Shown here piece after piece: positions 26,441 through 35,633 of a stretch of DNA of 64,000 nucleotides. The DNA comes from CAIUPE01 sp037131735 (GTDB lineage Bacteria > Pseudomonadota > Alphaproteobacteria > Rhizobiales > Beijerinckiaceae): positions 124,001-188,000 of the forward strand of contig JBAXQM010000001.1 of NCBI GenBank assembly GCA_037131735.1, written 5' to 3'. The position numbers and the translations under genes are program-made. Under the pieces are notes generated by a model. That model was not told the origin of the DNA and searched no databases. It saw only the letters and a program-made list of their open reading frames with translations. Each line of letters starts with the position of its first letter. Position 1 is the first letter of the stretch.

Positions 26441-26885
26441 ACAAAACAGTCGACTCTAGATTTTGCAGCGCTTGATATAAATCCAACGAGCGCGTGTTTA
26501 TTTGATCCGCAAGGCGTTGAGCCGCATCGGGATATTCAGAAAGCAGTCGATGCATCAATGCTCGAGGTAACACGATTAGCTGAGAGTCCATTCGTGCGAT
26601 TGCATGAACAGGTCTCTCGCCGCTCGCCAGAAGCGCGATCTCACCAATCAATGTACCACGGCCAACGCGTTCAATATCAGCTTGATCGGGATCATCGGAC
26701 AAAGCGATTGAGCCGCTCTCAACAATATACCCGCCGGTTGATGGGCTGCCTTTTGAAAATAACTTTTCACCCTCACTAAGCTTTCGCCGTTCGGCCGCAA
26801 AGAGGATCATACGCAGGGCGTCATCCGAGAAGACATTGAAAAAATCGAGTTTTCGTAAAAGATCAATATCGTCGCTGAGTGCCAT
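26427..26885 (-). CDS. cyclic nucleotide-binding domain protein
   Basis: A 152-residue protein consisting of one cNMP-binding (CRP-like) domain. Visible features are LRKLDFFNVFSDDALRMILF, the beta-roll GEKLFSKGSPSTGGYIVESG, and the phosphate-binding-cassette region GTLIGEIALLASGERPVHAI. There is no helix-turn-helix, so it is not itself a DNA-binding CRP/FNR regulator. It is 2 bases downstream of the response-regulator-like gene and probably co-expressed with it, suggesting one signalling unit. Ligand unknown. It converges on xth with a 14-base overlap. Confidence 0.85.
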   Translation of the reverse strand: MALSDDIDLLRKLDFFNVFSDDALRMILFAAERRKLSEGEKLFSKGSPSTGGYIVESGSIALSDDPDQADIERVGRGTLIGEIALLASGERPVHAIARMDSQLIVLPRALMHRLLSEYPDAAQRLADQINTRSLDLYQALQNLESTVLSKQS

Positions 26886-26887
26886 GT

Positions 26888-27547
26888 TTATTTCTCTGCG
26901 CTCTTTTGCGCCAGTCTATAGCCACCCGATTCAGTCAGTAAGATCGTAGCTATATCTGCGTTGGTTTCGATTTTTTGTCGAATGCGATAGATATGTGTCT
27001 CTAGCGTATGGGTCGTCACGGATTCATGATAGCCCCATACATGGGTTAATAGCTCCTCGCGCGCGACAATTTCTCCGCGGGCCCGATGCAAAAAACGCAA
27101 TATCTCGACTTCTTTATCTGTGAGTTTCTGTTCGTCACCATTTAATGAAATCAAAGACCGTGAAGCGGAGTAAAGTTTAAACGGTCCGACAGAAAAATAC
27201 ATGTCAGAACGCGATTGAAAATTCCTGATATGCGATTTTACCCGTTGAACAAGAAATGACGCTTTAACCGGGAGAGCAAGCTGCTCGGTTAACCCTTCAA
27301 ACTTTACTCCCAATCCAATAATCGGACCACGATATCCTTTTTCGATAGAGATTTTTATCTTGTCTTCTTCAGCATCAGGCAAAATCAACAAAGCATCAAT
27401 TCGTTCAAGCTCCTCCTGATAAAGATGGGAATCGGTGGCGCTTAATTGAATGACATCAAAATCGGTCTCATACTCAAACTGAGTGGCAACCGCTGCAATC
27501 TCTTGAAGATCGGAACCAAGGATTAAAACAGACGAGGAGCCGAGCAT
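26888..27547 (-). CDS. OmpR-type winged-helix regulator with degenerate receiver
   Basis: A 219-residue DNA-binding protein. The C-terminal half is a clear OmpR/PhoB effector domain (LTDKEVEILRFLHRARGEIV, then THTLETHIYRIRQKIE). The N-terminal half has receiver-like secondary structure (SVLILGSDLQEIAAV, ERIDALLILPDAEED, GPIIGLGVKF) but key phosphorylation residues are missing. There is a single acidic residue in place of the DD pair, leucine where the phospho-acceptor Asp should be, and glycine for the Thr/Ser switch. It is probably phosphorylation-independent. It pairs with the cNMP-binding gene and diverges from an L,D-transpeptidase-like gene. No histidine kinase is nearby. Confidence 0.85.
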   Translation of the reverse strand: MLGSSSVLILGSDLQEIAAVATQFEYETDFDVIQLSATDSHLYQEELERIDALLILPDAEEDKIKISIEKGYRGPIIGLGVKFEGLTEQLALPVKASFLVQRVKSHIRNFQSRSDMYFSVGPFKLYSASRSLISLNGDEQKLTDKEVEILRFLHRARGEIVAREELLTHVWGYHESVTTHTLETHIYRIRQKIETNADIATILLTESGGYRLAQKSAEK

Positions 27548-27668
27548 TGTTCGATCCTGCTTAGTGCCAATGGTTCAAAAAGCATAAAAAGAGACGTCTT
27601 TCTTCACATGACCTTTCCTTCGACGATCTAAAAATGCAAGATAATTCGACGGTTACGGTAGCATTGAC

Positions 27669-28184
27669 ATGACGGTGTTTTTTCTTCGGCTTAATCCACT
27701 CGACCGCTCCAAAGCGATGTTGGAGGGCGGCGGCCTCAAGCTCCGCTGCGCCATCGGGCGAAGCGGGGTCATAACGCGTAAACGCGAAGGAGATGGCGGA
27801 ACGCCCCGAGCAACACTCACGCCGTTACGAATTTATGTGCGGCGCGATGAATGGCGCAGCAGGGGTTTTGATCTTCCGAGCTACGCGATCCAGAGCGATA
27901 TGGGCTGGTGCGATGATGTGACATCGTCACAGTATAATCGGTTGATCCGCATACCCTTTGCCCTATCTCACGAGAAACTGTGGCGGGAAGACCACCTCTA
28001 TGACATTGTCATTGAGTCAGATTGGAATGCTCAGCCAGCCATACGCGGCATGGGAAGCGCGATCTTCATACATCTGGCACGCCCTGGCCTAAAACCAACC
28101 GAAGGCTGCATCGCTCTCAGCCGCAAGGATATGAGCCTTTTCCTGACCCGCCTCAATCGGCGAACGAGGATTATGATTGCGTGA
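27669..28184 (+). CDS. L,D-transpeptidase catalytic-domain (YkuD-type) protein
   Basis: A 171-residue protein with an L,D-transpeptidase-like core. The catalytic region is AIFIHLARPGLKPTEGCIAL, with His about 13 residues before the nucleophile Cys (Cys about 152). This is the HxxRPG..PTxGC variant seen in short proteobacterial YkuD proteins. GDGGTPRATLTPLRIYVR near residue 45 is another family segment. No signal peptide is visible, although classical L,D-transpeptidases are exported. The exact substrate is therefore uncertain. It diverges from the degenerate response regulator. Confidence 0.82.
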   Translation: MTVFFLRLNPLDRSKAMLEGGGLKLRCAIGRSGVITRKREGDGGTPRATLTPLRIYVRRDEWRSRGFDLPSYAIQSDMGWCDDVTSSQYNRLIRIPFALSHEKLWREDHLYDIVIESDWNAQPAIRGMGSAIFIHLARPGLKPTEGCIALSRKDMSLFLTRLNRRTRIMIA

Positions 28185-28204
28185 TTGATTGAGCGGAGAT
28201 GGAG

Positions 28205-28885
28205 TCAGCTCCGCGCCCCAAAAATCGCACTCCCGATCCTCACATGGGTGGCACCGACTTGGATGGCCGCCTCGAAATCGCCGCTCATACCCATCGAGAG
28301 AGTGTGAAGCGCATTTCTCTCTGCAATCTTGCGAAGTAGTGCGAAATGCGGTGAAGGCGGCTCATCGACAGGCGGAATACACATAAGTCCAGAAACAACG
28401 AGGCCCCACTCCTCACGGCAACGCATCAAAAAGGCATCAGCCTCTTTCGGCGATACACCGGCTTTCTGCGGCTCCTCCCCCGTATTGATCTGCACATAAA
28501 GCTTCGGCCTGCGCTCTGTTTTCGCAAATTCTTTAGACAATGCCTCGGCAATTGAGGGGCGATCAACGGTTTCGATGACGTCAAAGAGTGCAATGGCCTC
28601 TTTGGCCTTATTGCTCTGCAAAGGCCCAATCAAATGGAGTTCAACGTCAGGAAAGCGGGCTTTAAGCGCGGGCCATTTGCCTTGTGATTCCTGAACGCGG
28701 TTTTCGCCAAAAATCCGATGGCCCGCCAAGATAACGGGCTCAATCTCAGTGGGGCCATAGGTTTTGGAAACGACTACGAGCGTTACGTCGGTCTCGGCGC
28801 GACCCGCATCATGCGCGGATCGCTGAACCGCATGACGAATGGTCTGATAGCGGTTCTTAATCTCTTCGGGTTCGGTTTGTGTCAT
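28205..28885 (-). CDS. yggS: YggS/PROSC family PLP-binding protein
   Basis: PLP homeostasis protein of the YggS/PLPBP family. The ATG at 28885 (MTQTEPEEIKNRYQ) gives 226 residues, the normal length. The frame remains open to 29062, overlapping the leuS start, and that part has no family similarity. The PLP lysine is in LVVVSKTYGPTEI near residue 37. FGENRVQESQGKW, HLIGPLQSNKAKEA and LSMGMSGDFEAAIQVGATHV, then RIGSAIFG, complete the pattern. It is monocistronic between two oppositely oriented genes. Confidence 0.95.
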   Translation of the reverse strand: MTQTEPEEIKNRYQTIRHAVQRSAHDAGRAETDVTLVVVSKTYGPTEIEPVILAGHRIFGENRVQESQGKWPALKARFPDVELHLIGPLQSNKAKEAIALFDVIETVDRPSIAEALSKEFAKTERRPKLYVQINTGEEPQKAGVSPKEADAFLMRCREEWGLVVSGLMCIPPVDEPPSPHFALLRKIAERNALHTLSMGMSGDFEAAIQVGATHVRIGSAIFGARS

Positions 28886-29014
28886 GAGCCGCCCTTCCCG
28901 CTTTTTTGGGACATTGACCCCAAAGCCCAATCGTGTCCTAGTCCGCCCGACCCGCGCGAGGCAAGAGTCGGCGCGCTGTTTTTGTTTTTTATGCAGAGAA
29001 CACCCGGATAAATC

Positions 29015-31642
29015 ATGAGAACCGAGCGTTACAACGCCCGTGAAGCTGAGCGGAAATGGCAAGCGACCTGGGACGAAAAAGAATTATTTCGGACCAAAAA
29101 CGAAGATCCCCGACCAAAATATTATGTGCTCGAAATGTTTCCCTATCCTTCGGGACGCATTCACATGGGGCATGTCCGTAATTACACAATGGGCGATGTG
29201 GTCGCACGCTATAAGCGGGCGCGCGGGTTCAATGTTTTGCATCCGATGGGATGGGATGCTTTCGGCATGCCGGCAGAAAATGCTGCGATGGCCAATAAAA
29301 GTCATCCTGCAAAATGGACCTATTCCAATATCGCGACCATGCGTGACCAGCTCAAAAGCATGGGTCTGTCACTTGATTGGCATCGAGAAATCGCAACCTG
29401 CGACCCATCTTATTACAGACATCAGCAGCGGATGTTCGTGGACTTTTTAGCGGCCGGCTTGATCGACCGTAAAACGGCCAAAGTGAATTGGGATCCGGTT
29501 GATCAAACTGTTTTGGCTAATGAGCAAGTCATTGAAGGGCGCGGCTGGCGTTCTGGCGCGCTCGTTGAACAACGCGAACTCACGCAATGGTTCTTCAAGA
29601 TTTCGGACTATGCGCAAGATCTCAATGACGCGCTTGATCGTCTTGAGCGCTGGCCTGAAAAAGTTCGCTTGATGCAAAAGAACTGGATCGGTCGCTCGGA
29701 AGGGCTTTCGGTTCGTTTCGCACTCGACAAGGGCAACGCACCGCAGGGTGAATTAGAAATTGAAATTTATACGACTCGTCCTGATACACTTTTTGGTGCG
29801 AGTTTTATTGCTTTAGCTCCTGAACATCCGCTTTCAAAAAAGGTTGCGGAGAAAAATCCAGAGCTTCATTCATTCATCGATGAATGCCGCAAAATGGGAA
29901 CCGCGCAAGAGCTCATCGACAAGGCTGAAAAGAAAGGCTTCGATACTGGGCTTCGCGTAACCCATCCGTTCGATCCTTCATTGACGCTGCCTGTTTATGT
30001 CGCCAACTTCATTTTGATGGAGTACGGCACCGGTGCGATCTTCGGCTGCCCGGCACATGATCAACGCGACTTTGATTTTGCGACCGCTTATGAACTTCCA
30101 ATCAAAACAGTTGTCTGTCCTCCAGACCAAGATCCCAAAACATATTCCGTTGGCGAGGTGCCTTATGATGGTGAGGGTAAACTTTGCAATTCGTCATTTC
30201 TTGATGGTTTGACGATCGATGCCGCTAAAGAAGAAGTTGCAAAGCGTCTCGAAAGAGAAAACCTCAACAGCAAGCCGGTAGGAACACGCAAAGTCAATTT
30301 CAGGCTTCGTGACTGGGGCATTTCACGCCAGCGTTACTGGGGTTGTCCGATCCCTGTGATTCATTGCGAGGCGTGTGGCGTGGTGCCTGTGCCGATTAAG
30401 GATCTGCCGGTTAAGCTTCCTGATGATGTGACCTTTGATGTTCCTGGGAACCCGCTCGAGCGTCATGCGACATGGAAACATGTTGGCTGCCCGCAATGTG
30501 GTAAAGCCGCGCGTCGTGAAACCGATACGATGGATACGTTCGTTGATTCATCCTGGTATTTCGCACGCTTTACGAACCCCTGGATCGAAGATCGCCCGAC
30601 TGAGCGCGATGTGGTCGATGGGTGGCTGCCTGTTAATCAATATATTGGCGGCATTGAGCATGCTATTTTACATCTGCTTTATTCGCGCTTCTTCACACGC
30701 GCGATGAAAAAAGTGGGACATGCAGGTGTTGATGAACCTTTCGATGGTCTGTTTACGCAGGGCATGGTGGTTCACGAAACCTATCGTGACAAAGATGGTA
30801 ATTGGGTAACACCGGCAGAAATCGAAATCTTCAGTGAAGGCGGGGATCGTCGCGCGAAGCTTCTCTCAAATGGAGCGCCCGTTGAGATTGGCTCGATTGA
30901 GAAGATGTCGAAGTCAAAGCGCAATACAATCGACCCCGATGACATTATCGGAACCTATGGTGCGGACACCGCACGGTGGTTCATGCTGTCCGACTCCCCT
31001 CCTGAACGCGATGTGATTTGGACGGAAGAGGGTGTTCAGGGTGCTGCGCGTTTCATCCAAAGGCTTTGGCGTCTTGTCGGAGATGTCGCTGATCTTAATC
31101 CTTCAGAGAATGCACATGATGCGGCGTCCGAAGACGCAGTGATCACCATCCGCAAAGCGGCGCATCGTGCCATTATCCGCGTTGAAGATGATCTTGAGCG
31201 CCTGCGGTTCAACCGCTGTGTTGCACATGCTTATGAGTTGGCCAATGCCTTGCAAGCTGAGCTGGCTGTCAAAAAGGACAAACATGTAAGTCCTGAGTGG
31301 ATTGCCGCGATGCGGGAAGCTTGTGAGTTTCTGATCACGATTATCGCGCCCATGATGCCCCATCTTGCAGAAGAGTGCTGGACGGAACTCGGTCACCAAT
31401 CAATGGTCGCGGAAGCCGCATGGCCAAAGGCTGACAAAAGCTTGATCATCGAGAATGACATCGTGTTGCCGATTCAAATTAATGGGAAGAAGCGCGACGA
31501 GCTAACAATTTCACGTCAGGCTGATAACGCGACGATTGAACAAGCGGTACTTGCTCTCGACTCAGTGAGGACAGCGCTTGAAGGCAAAACGCCGAAAAAG
31601 ATTGTCATCGTTCCACAGAGGATTGTTAATGTCGTCGTCTGA
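29015..31642 (+). CDS. leuS: leucyl-tRNA synthetase
   Basis: Class I aminoacyl-tRNA synthetase charging tRNA-Leu. The 875-residue protein carries the HIGH-type motif GRIHMGHVRNYTMGDVV around residue 48. The CP1 editing domain lies in the middle (IYTTRPDTLFGASFIALAPE). KMSKS is in IEKMSKSKRNTIDPDDI near residue 635. The anticodon-binding and C-terminal domains are complete, ending QINGKKRDELTISRQADNAT. It starts ATG at 29015 and its end overlaps lptE by 14 bases. This leuS-lptE-holA order is common in alphaproteobacteria. Confidence 0.97.
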   Translation: MRTERYNAREAERKWQATWDEKELFRTKNEDPRPKYYVLEMFPYPSGRIHMGHVRNYTMGDVVARYKRARGFNVLHPMGWDAFGMPAENAAMANKSHPAKWTYSNIATMRDQLKSMGLSLDWHREIATCDPSYYRHQQRMFVDFLAAGLIDRKTAKVNWDPVDQTVLANEQVIEGRGWRSGALVEQRELTQWFFKISDYAQDLNDALDRLERWPEKVRLMQKNWIGRSEGLSVRFALDKGNAPQGELEIEIYTTRPDTLFGASFIALAPEHPLSKKVAEKNPELHSFIDECRKMGTAQELIDKAEKKGFDTGLRVTHPFDPSLTLPVYVANFILMEYGTGAIFGCPAHDQRDFDFATAYELPIKTVVCPPDQDPKTYSVGEVPYDGEGKLCNSSFLDGLTIDAAKEEVAKRLERENLNSKPVGTRKVNFRLRDWGISRQRYWGCPIPVIHCEACGVVPVPIKDLPVKLPDDVTFDVPGNPLERHATWKHVGCPQCGKAARRETDTMDTFVDSSWYFARFTNPWIEDRPTERDVVDGWLPVNQYIGGIEHAILHLLYSRFFTRAMKKVGHAGVDEPFDGLFTQGMVVHETYRDKDGNWVTPAEIEIFSEGGDRRAKLLSNGAPVEIGSIEKMSKSKRNTIDPDDIIGTYGADTARWFMLSDSPPERDVIWTEEGVQGAARFIQRLWRLVGDVADLNPSENAHDAASEDAVITIRKAAHRAIIRVEDDLERLRFNRCVAHAYELANALQAELAVKKDKHVSPEWIAAMREACEFLITIIAPMMPHLAEECWTELGHQSMVAEAAWPKADKSLIIENDIVLPIQINGKKRDELTISRQADNATIEQAVLALDSVRTALEGKTPKKIVIVPQRIVNVVV

Positions 31643-32156
31643 GACATCTTTGAAATTTATTCGAACCGGCCTCATAGTATGTCTCGCGTTATTGGTGGCT
31701 GCTTGCGTGCGGCCTCTTTACGGCACGGTGAACGGCGAAAATGTTAAAGCGACGCTGTCCTCAATTGAGGTCAAACCGATTCCAGACACGGCGGGCCATT
31801 ATCTTCGCGAAGAGCTACTCTTCAATTTAAATGGTGGTGCAGTTCCTGAGGAGAAGGCATCTACCTATATTCTCTCTGTATCACTCTCTGAATCGAGTCA
31901 GTCTGTAGCCATTGACTCGACGGGCAACGGGTCCGATGCGGCCTCTGTTTCAATAACCGCACGCTATATACTCACCGACACAAACGGCAAGACGCTCCAT
32001 GAGGGAACCTCTGTAGCATCAGGATCAGTTGATCGCCTGTCCCAACGCTTTGCTGCAGTTCGTGCGTTTCGTGAGGCTAAAATTCGTATCGCTAAATCGC
32101 TCGCGGGTCAGATTGAAACAGATCTCGCTGCCTATTTTGTTAGCCGCCCAAAATAG
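31629..32156 (+). CDS. lptE: LPS-assembly lipoprotein LptE
   Basis: Outer-membrane lipoprotein that plugs LptD in lipopolysaccharide export. The ATG at 31629 (MSSSETSLKFIRT) gives 175 residues; upstream frame belongs to leuS. The signal peptide ends in a lipobox, LIVCLALLVAAC, followed by VRPLYG, typical of LptE. The mature protein has the family arrangement of beta-strands (LSSIEVKPIPDTAGHYLREE). It overlaps the end of leuS and holA begins 11 bases after it, so the three are likely one operon. Confidence 0.88.
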   Translation: MSSSETSLKFIRTGLIVCLALLVAACVRPLYGTVNGENVKATLSSIEVKPIPDTAGHYLREELLFNLNGGAVPEEKASTYILSVSLSESSQSVAIDSTGNGSDAASVSITARYILTDTNGKTLHEGTSVASGSVDRLSQRFAAVRAFREAKIRIAKSLAGQIETDLAAYFVSRPK

Positions 32157-32167
32157 GGATCGAGTAG

Positions 32168-33199
32168 ATGGCGGCTCTCAAAAGCGGTGAAGTCGAGAGC
32201 TTTCTTCGGAAACCCGATCGCGCTTACTCGATCTTCCTGATCTATGGTCCGGACGCGGGACTTGCCCATGAGAGAAGCCGCGCGCTTATTGAAAAGCTGA
32301 TCGATAATCCCTCCGATCCCTTTCAACTCATAAGGATCGATGGAGATCAGTTGGCTTCTGAGCCTACACGATTACAGGATGAGGCAAACACGGTGGGTCT
32401 TTTCGAAACCAAGCGGGCGATCTGGTTACGTGCGGGGCCGAAAGCGAATAATTCAACTTACGATCTTCTGTTCGAGGAACCGCCCCTTTGTCCCGTCGTC
32501 ATAGAAGCAGGCGATCTCGCTGCAAGGCATTCCCTACGGAATGCGGCTGAGTCTTGTAAATTCGCCGTGGCAATTCCCTGTTACGCTGATGAGGGCCGGG
32601 ATTTACCCAAATTGATTGATGAAGTTTTTAGTCAGTTCAAATTGAAAATCGCAGATGATGCACGAATTGCGCTTGTCGGATCATTAGGTGCCGACCGCAT
32701 GCTCTCTCGACGTGAGCTCGAAAAGCTCGCTCTTTATGCGCATGGCCAGGAAATCGTCACCATTGATGATGTCGAAGCGATACTTTCAAATGCTGCGCAG
32801 ATCACAATCGATATGCTTGTTGATGCCGTATTCTCTGGGGAAGCGAGTTCTACAGATACGCTGCTCGAGAAAGCAATACAGGAAGGGCTCGATTCATCCT
32901 TCGTGATTGGCGCCCTTCTACGACATGCATTTCTTTTGTTGAACACACAGAAGGAGTTGGAAAGCGGGAGATCGCTTGGCGAAATCGAGAAGCAATCTCG
33001 TGTGTTTTATAAGCGGCTGACGGCGTTTCGGCGGCAAGTTTCCCTTTGGTCAAGCGCAGCCTTGCAATCTGCAATTACGTCACTAGGCGAAGCGCAATTG
33101 GGCACCCGTCAAAACGCAGCGCTTGCCCAAACGCTCCTTTCGCGTTCCTGCCTTAGTCTTTCACTGGCAGCGCGACGCGTGTCTATTCAGATCCGCTGA
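32168..33199 (+). CDS. holA: DNA polymerase III subunit delta
   Basis: Clamp-loader subunit that opens the beta sliding clamp. The 343-residue protein shows the HolA pattern: LIYGPDAGLAHERSRALIEK near the N-terminus (a modified P-loop region), PFQLIRIDGDQLASEPTRL, ELEKLALYAHGQEIVTIDDV, and AAQITIDMLVDAVFSGEAS. Length fits delta. It ends at 33199 and the convergent parB stop begins at 33200, so no intergenic bases separate them. Confidence 0.93.
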   Translation: MAALKSGEVESFLRKPDRAYSIFLIYGPDAGLAHERSRALIEKLIDNPSDPFQLIRIDGDQLASEPTRLQDEANTVGLFETKRAIWLRAGPKANNSTYDLLFEEPPLCPVVIEAGDLAARHSLRNAAESCKFAVAIPCYADEGRDLPKLIDEVFSQFKLKIADDARIALVGSLGADRMLSRRELEKLALYAHGQEIVTIDDVEAILSNAAQITIDMLVDAVFSGEASSTDTLLEKAIQEGLDSSFVIGALLRHAFLLLNTQKELESGRSLGEIEKQSRVFYKRLTAFRRQVSLWSSAALQSAITSLGEAQLGTRQNAALAQTLLSRSCLSLSLAARRVSIQIR

Positions 33200-34078
33200 T
33201 TAACCGCGAAGTCTAAGGCAGATATTATCAAGCTGTTCGAGCGTACGATACTTGATACGCAATTCGCCACCGCGTGCACCATGCATAATCGAAACGCCTA
33301 AGCCCAAGACATCTTCGAGTGCTTTTTCTAATGCACGTGTGTCTGGATCTTTTTCAATTTTCTTTGACGGTGATGTTGACTTTGTGCCGCTTGTATCCTC
33401 TTGCGCAATACGCTCAACATCACGGACTGTTAAGCCTTGTTCTATAATGCGACGCGCGACGTTTTCAGGTTCTTTCACAGCAAGCAAGGCACGCGCATGT
33501 CCTGCAGAAAGTGCTCCTGACGCCAGCAAGTCTTGGACGCTTGATGGCAGCTTCGCGAGGCGCATTGTATTCGCGATGTGACTGCGGCTTTTACCAATCA
33601 CGCGCGCGAGATCATTTTGCGAATAGCCATAATCGGCCGCAAGTTTTTCGTAACCAAGCGCTTCTTCGAGCGGGTTGAGATCCGCGCGTTGTACGTTTTC
33701 GATCAATGCAATTTCGAACGCTTCGCGGTCAGCGACTTCAATAATGACGATCGGCACTTCATGCAGTGATGCACGTTGTGCGGCGCGCCAACGACGTTCA
33801 CCAGCAATGATTTCATATACCCCATCGACACCTTGAATGGGCCGAACGAGAATAGGCTGTATGATCCCTTTCTCGCGAATTGAATTGGCTAGATCTTCCA
33901 GTTCTTCATCAGAGAAATGTCGGCGCGGGTTGCGCGGACTAGCACGAAGAAATTCTGTTGGAATTTTGCGGGCGCCTCGCGCGCGATCAGGCGCCGAGGA
34001 AGCAGGCGTTTCATTCACCTCGCCAATGAGCGCGGCAAGGCCTCTGCCAAGGCGCGACCGATTTTGTTCTTCGGCCAT
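33200..34078 (-). CDS. parB: chromosome-partitioning protein ParB
   Basis: CTP-dependent DNA clamp that loads at parS and spreads to form the partition complex. The 292-residue protein has the ParB N-terminal domain with GERRWRAAQRASLHEVPIV (CTP-binding box) and ALIENVQRADLNPLEEALGY. The helix-turn-helix parS-reading domain is near YGYSQNDLARVIGKSRSHIA. The C-terminal dimerisation helix region ends GELRIKYRTLEQLDNICLRL. It lies 42 bases downstream of parA. Two perfect parS sites are nearby at 35576 and 37536. Confidence 0.97.
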   Translation of the reverse strand: MAEEQNRSRLGRGLAALIGEVNETPASSAPDRARGARKIPTEFLRASPRNPRRHFSDEELEDLANSIREKGIIQPILVRPIQGVDGVYEIIAGERRWRAAQRASLHEVPIVIIEVADREAFEIALIENVQRADLNPLEEALGYEKLAADYGYSQNDLARVIGKSRSHIANTMRLAKLPSSVQDLLASGALSAGHARALLAVKEPENVARRIIEQGLTVRDVERIAQEDTSGTKSTSPSKKIEKDPDTRALEKALEDVLGLGVSIMHGARGGELRIKYRTLEQLDNICLRLRG

Positions 34079-34120
34079 GACGGTCTTCCTTTTCGTGAAT
34101 TTAATTTGAAGGGTTTAGGC

Positions 34121-34975
34121 TCAGGCGGCGAGAAGAGCGCGCTCGCGCTGAATCACTTCTGAAGCCAGCTTAAGATAGGCCTGAGCGCCGGTTGATTTCA
34201 AATCATAGAGCAACACGGGCTTGCCATAGGACGGGGCCTCAGAGACGCGGACATTTCTTGGAATAACCGTGTCATAGACTTTCGTGCCCATGAATGCGCG
34301 GACATCTTCAACGACCTGCGAACAAAGATTGTTCCGTGAATCAAACATCGTCAAGACGATGCCATGGATTGAGAGGCCGGGATTAAGCGACTGGCGAACC
34401 TGCTCGACTGTTTTCAAAAGCTGTGAAAGGCCTTCAAGCGCAAAAAATTCACATTGCAGAGGAACCACGACCGCGTCGGAAGCCGCCATGGCATTAATCG
34501 TCAACAGATTGAGCGATGGTGGGCAATCAACAAGGATATAGGTGAAAGGCTCGTCGCCAGAAGACACTTGCGAATGAGCGAGCGTCGCAATCGCTTTCTT
34601 CAGGCGGTGAGCGCGATCACGATCATTGGCAATCTCAAGCTCAAGGCCCAAAAGATCGAGAGTCGATGGCGCCACAAAGAGCCGCGGCACGGCTGTGGGT
34701 CGGATCGCCCGATCAAGCGGCGCCTCACCCGTCATGATATCGTATGTTGATATCGTGCGGCTCTTTTGATCGATCCCCAATCCGGTTGAGGCGTTACCCT
34801 GGGGATCAAGATCAACGATAAGAACTTTTTCGCCAATCGCGGCGAGTGCTGTTCCGAGATTGATTGCTGTGGTTGTCTTGCCAACACCACCCTTTTGATT
34901 GGCCAAAGCCAGAATACGAGGACGGGACAATGAGCTGCCAAAGTGATCGAGAGAAACATCAATCATGGTCAGCAA
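34121..34975 (-). CDS. parA: chromosome-partitioning ATPase ParA
   Basis: Walker-type ATPase that moves ParB-parS complexes across the nucleoid. The 284-residue protein contains the deviant Walker A ANQKGGVGKTTTAINLGTAL around residue 25, VLIVDLDPQGNASTGLGID, YILVDCPPSLNLLTINAMAA, and the C-terminal VRVSEAPSYGKPVLLYD. This places it among chromosomal (small, no HTH) ParA/Soj proteins. An ATG three codons in (34966) is an alternative start. It follows rsmG after 21 bases in the conserved rsmG-parA-parB order. Confidence 0.97.
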   Translation of the reverse strand: MLTMIDVSLDHFGSSLSRPRILALANQKGGVGKTTTAINLGTALAAIGEKVLIVDLDPQGNASTGLGIDQKSRTISTYDIMTGEAPLDRAIRPTAVPRLFVAPSTLDLLGLELEIANDRDRAHRLKKAIATLAHSQVSSGDEPFTYILVDCPPSLNLLTINAMAASDAVVVPLQCEFFALEGLSQLLKTVEQVRQSLNPGLSIHGIVLTMFDSRNNLCSQVVEDVRAFMGTKVYDTVIPRNVRVSEAPSYGKPVLLYDLKSTGAQAYLKLASEVIQRERALLAA

Positions 34976-34996
34976 TCTCCGGAAAGGGGTGTCTTT

Positions 34997-35629
34997 TTAC
35001 TTCGGACTAATCGCGTCAACGACCAAAATGCGACCCTGAGGATTGGTTCGACTCGGCACGATTTCGCTATCAATATTCCAATATTTAGCGGCTTCCGTCA
35101 ACTCACTATCTATATCTTGTCCCTTTAAAAACAAAGCTTTACGTGGCTGATGAGGTAGTAAGCCATACATTTTAAAGAGGTCAGAGAGCGGCGCCAGAGC
35201 GCGCGCGGTGAGAACATCGGTTTGCGGGGCAACTATCTGGAGAGCCTCTTCGATGCGCTTATCATGCACATGTACCGCTAAATTCAGAGTGCGAGCCATT
35301 TCGCGAAGAAAGGCAGCTTTTCGACCGTTGCTCTCAATTAAATGAGTTTCAAAATCGGGACGATCAGCATAAATACAGGCCAGAACCAGTCCTGGAAATC
35401 CGGCACCTGATCCCAGATCGACGAGGCATTTTGCTTCAGGATCAATAAACTGGGCTAATTGAGCGCTATCAGCAATATGGCGTGTCCATATTTCTGTCAG
35501 CGTCTTTGGGCCAACGAGGTTTTTAATTTTCTGCCATCGGATCAGATGATCGACATAAATCTCAAGCCGCGCTTCTGTTTCACGTGAAACAGGAACCAGC
35601 TGAAGCGCCTCGATTTGATCTGCGCTCAT
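34997..35629 (-). CDS. rsmG: 16S rRNA (guanine-N7) methyltransferase RsmG
   Basis: Methylates N7 of G527 in 16S rRNA (E. coli numbering). The 210-residue protein has the SAM-binding LVDLGSGAGFPGLVLACIYA near residue 70, the rRNA-facing ESNGRKAAFLREMARTL and DVLTARALAPLSDL. Its N-terminus encodes VSRET (residues 14-18), which is translated from an embedded parS site (35576-35591). It starts 4 bases after the mnmG stop. Confidence 0.96.
   Translation of the reverse strand: MSADQIEALQLVPVSRETEARLEIYVDHLIRWQKIKNLVGPKTLTEIWTRHIADSAQLAQFIDPEAKCLVDLGSGAGFPGLVLACIYADRPDFETHLIESNGRKAAFLREMARTLNLAVHVHDKRIEEALQIVAPQTDVLTARALAPLSDLFKMYGLLPHQPRKALFLKGQDIDSELTEAAKYWNIDSEIVPSRTNPQGRILVVDAISPK
35576..35591. 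promoter_or_regulatory. parS centromere-like site 1 (inside rsmG)
   Basis: TGTTTCACGTGAAACA is a perfect 16-base match to the universal bacterial parS consensus. It lies within the rsmG coding sequence, 38 bases from the start, and about 6.3 kb from the putative oriC. ParB is encoded 1.5 kb away. Binding by ParB is well established for this motif. Confidence 0.95.
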
Positions 35630-35633
35630 TGAT

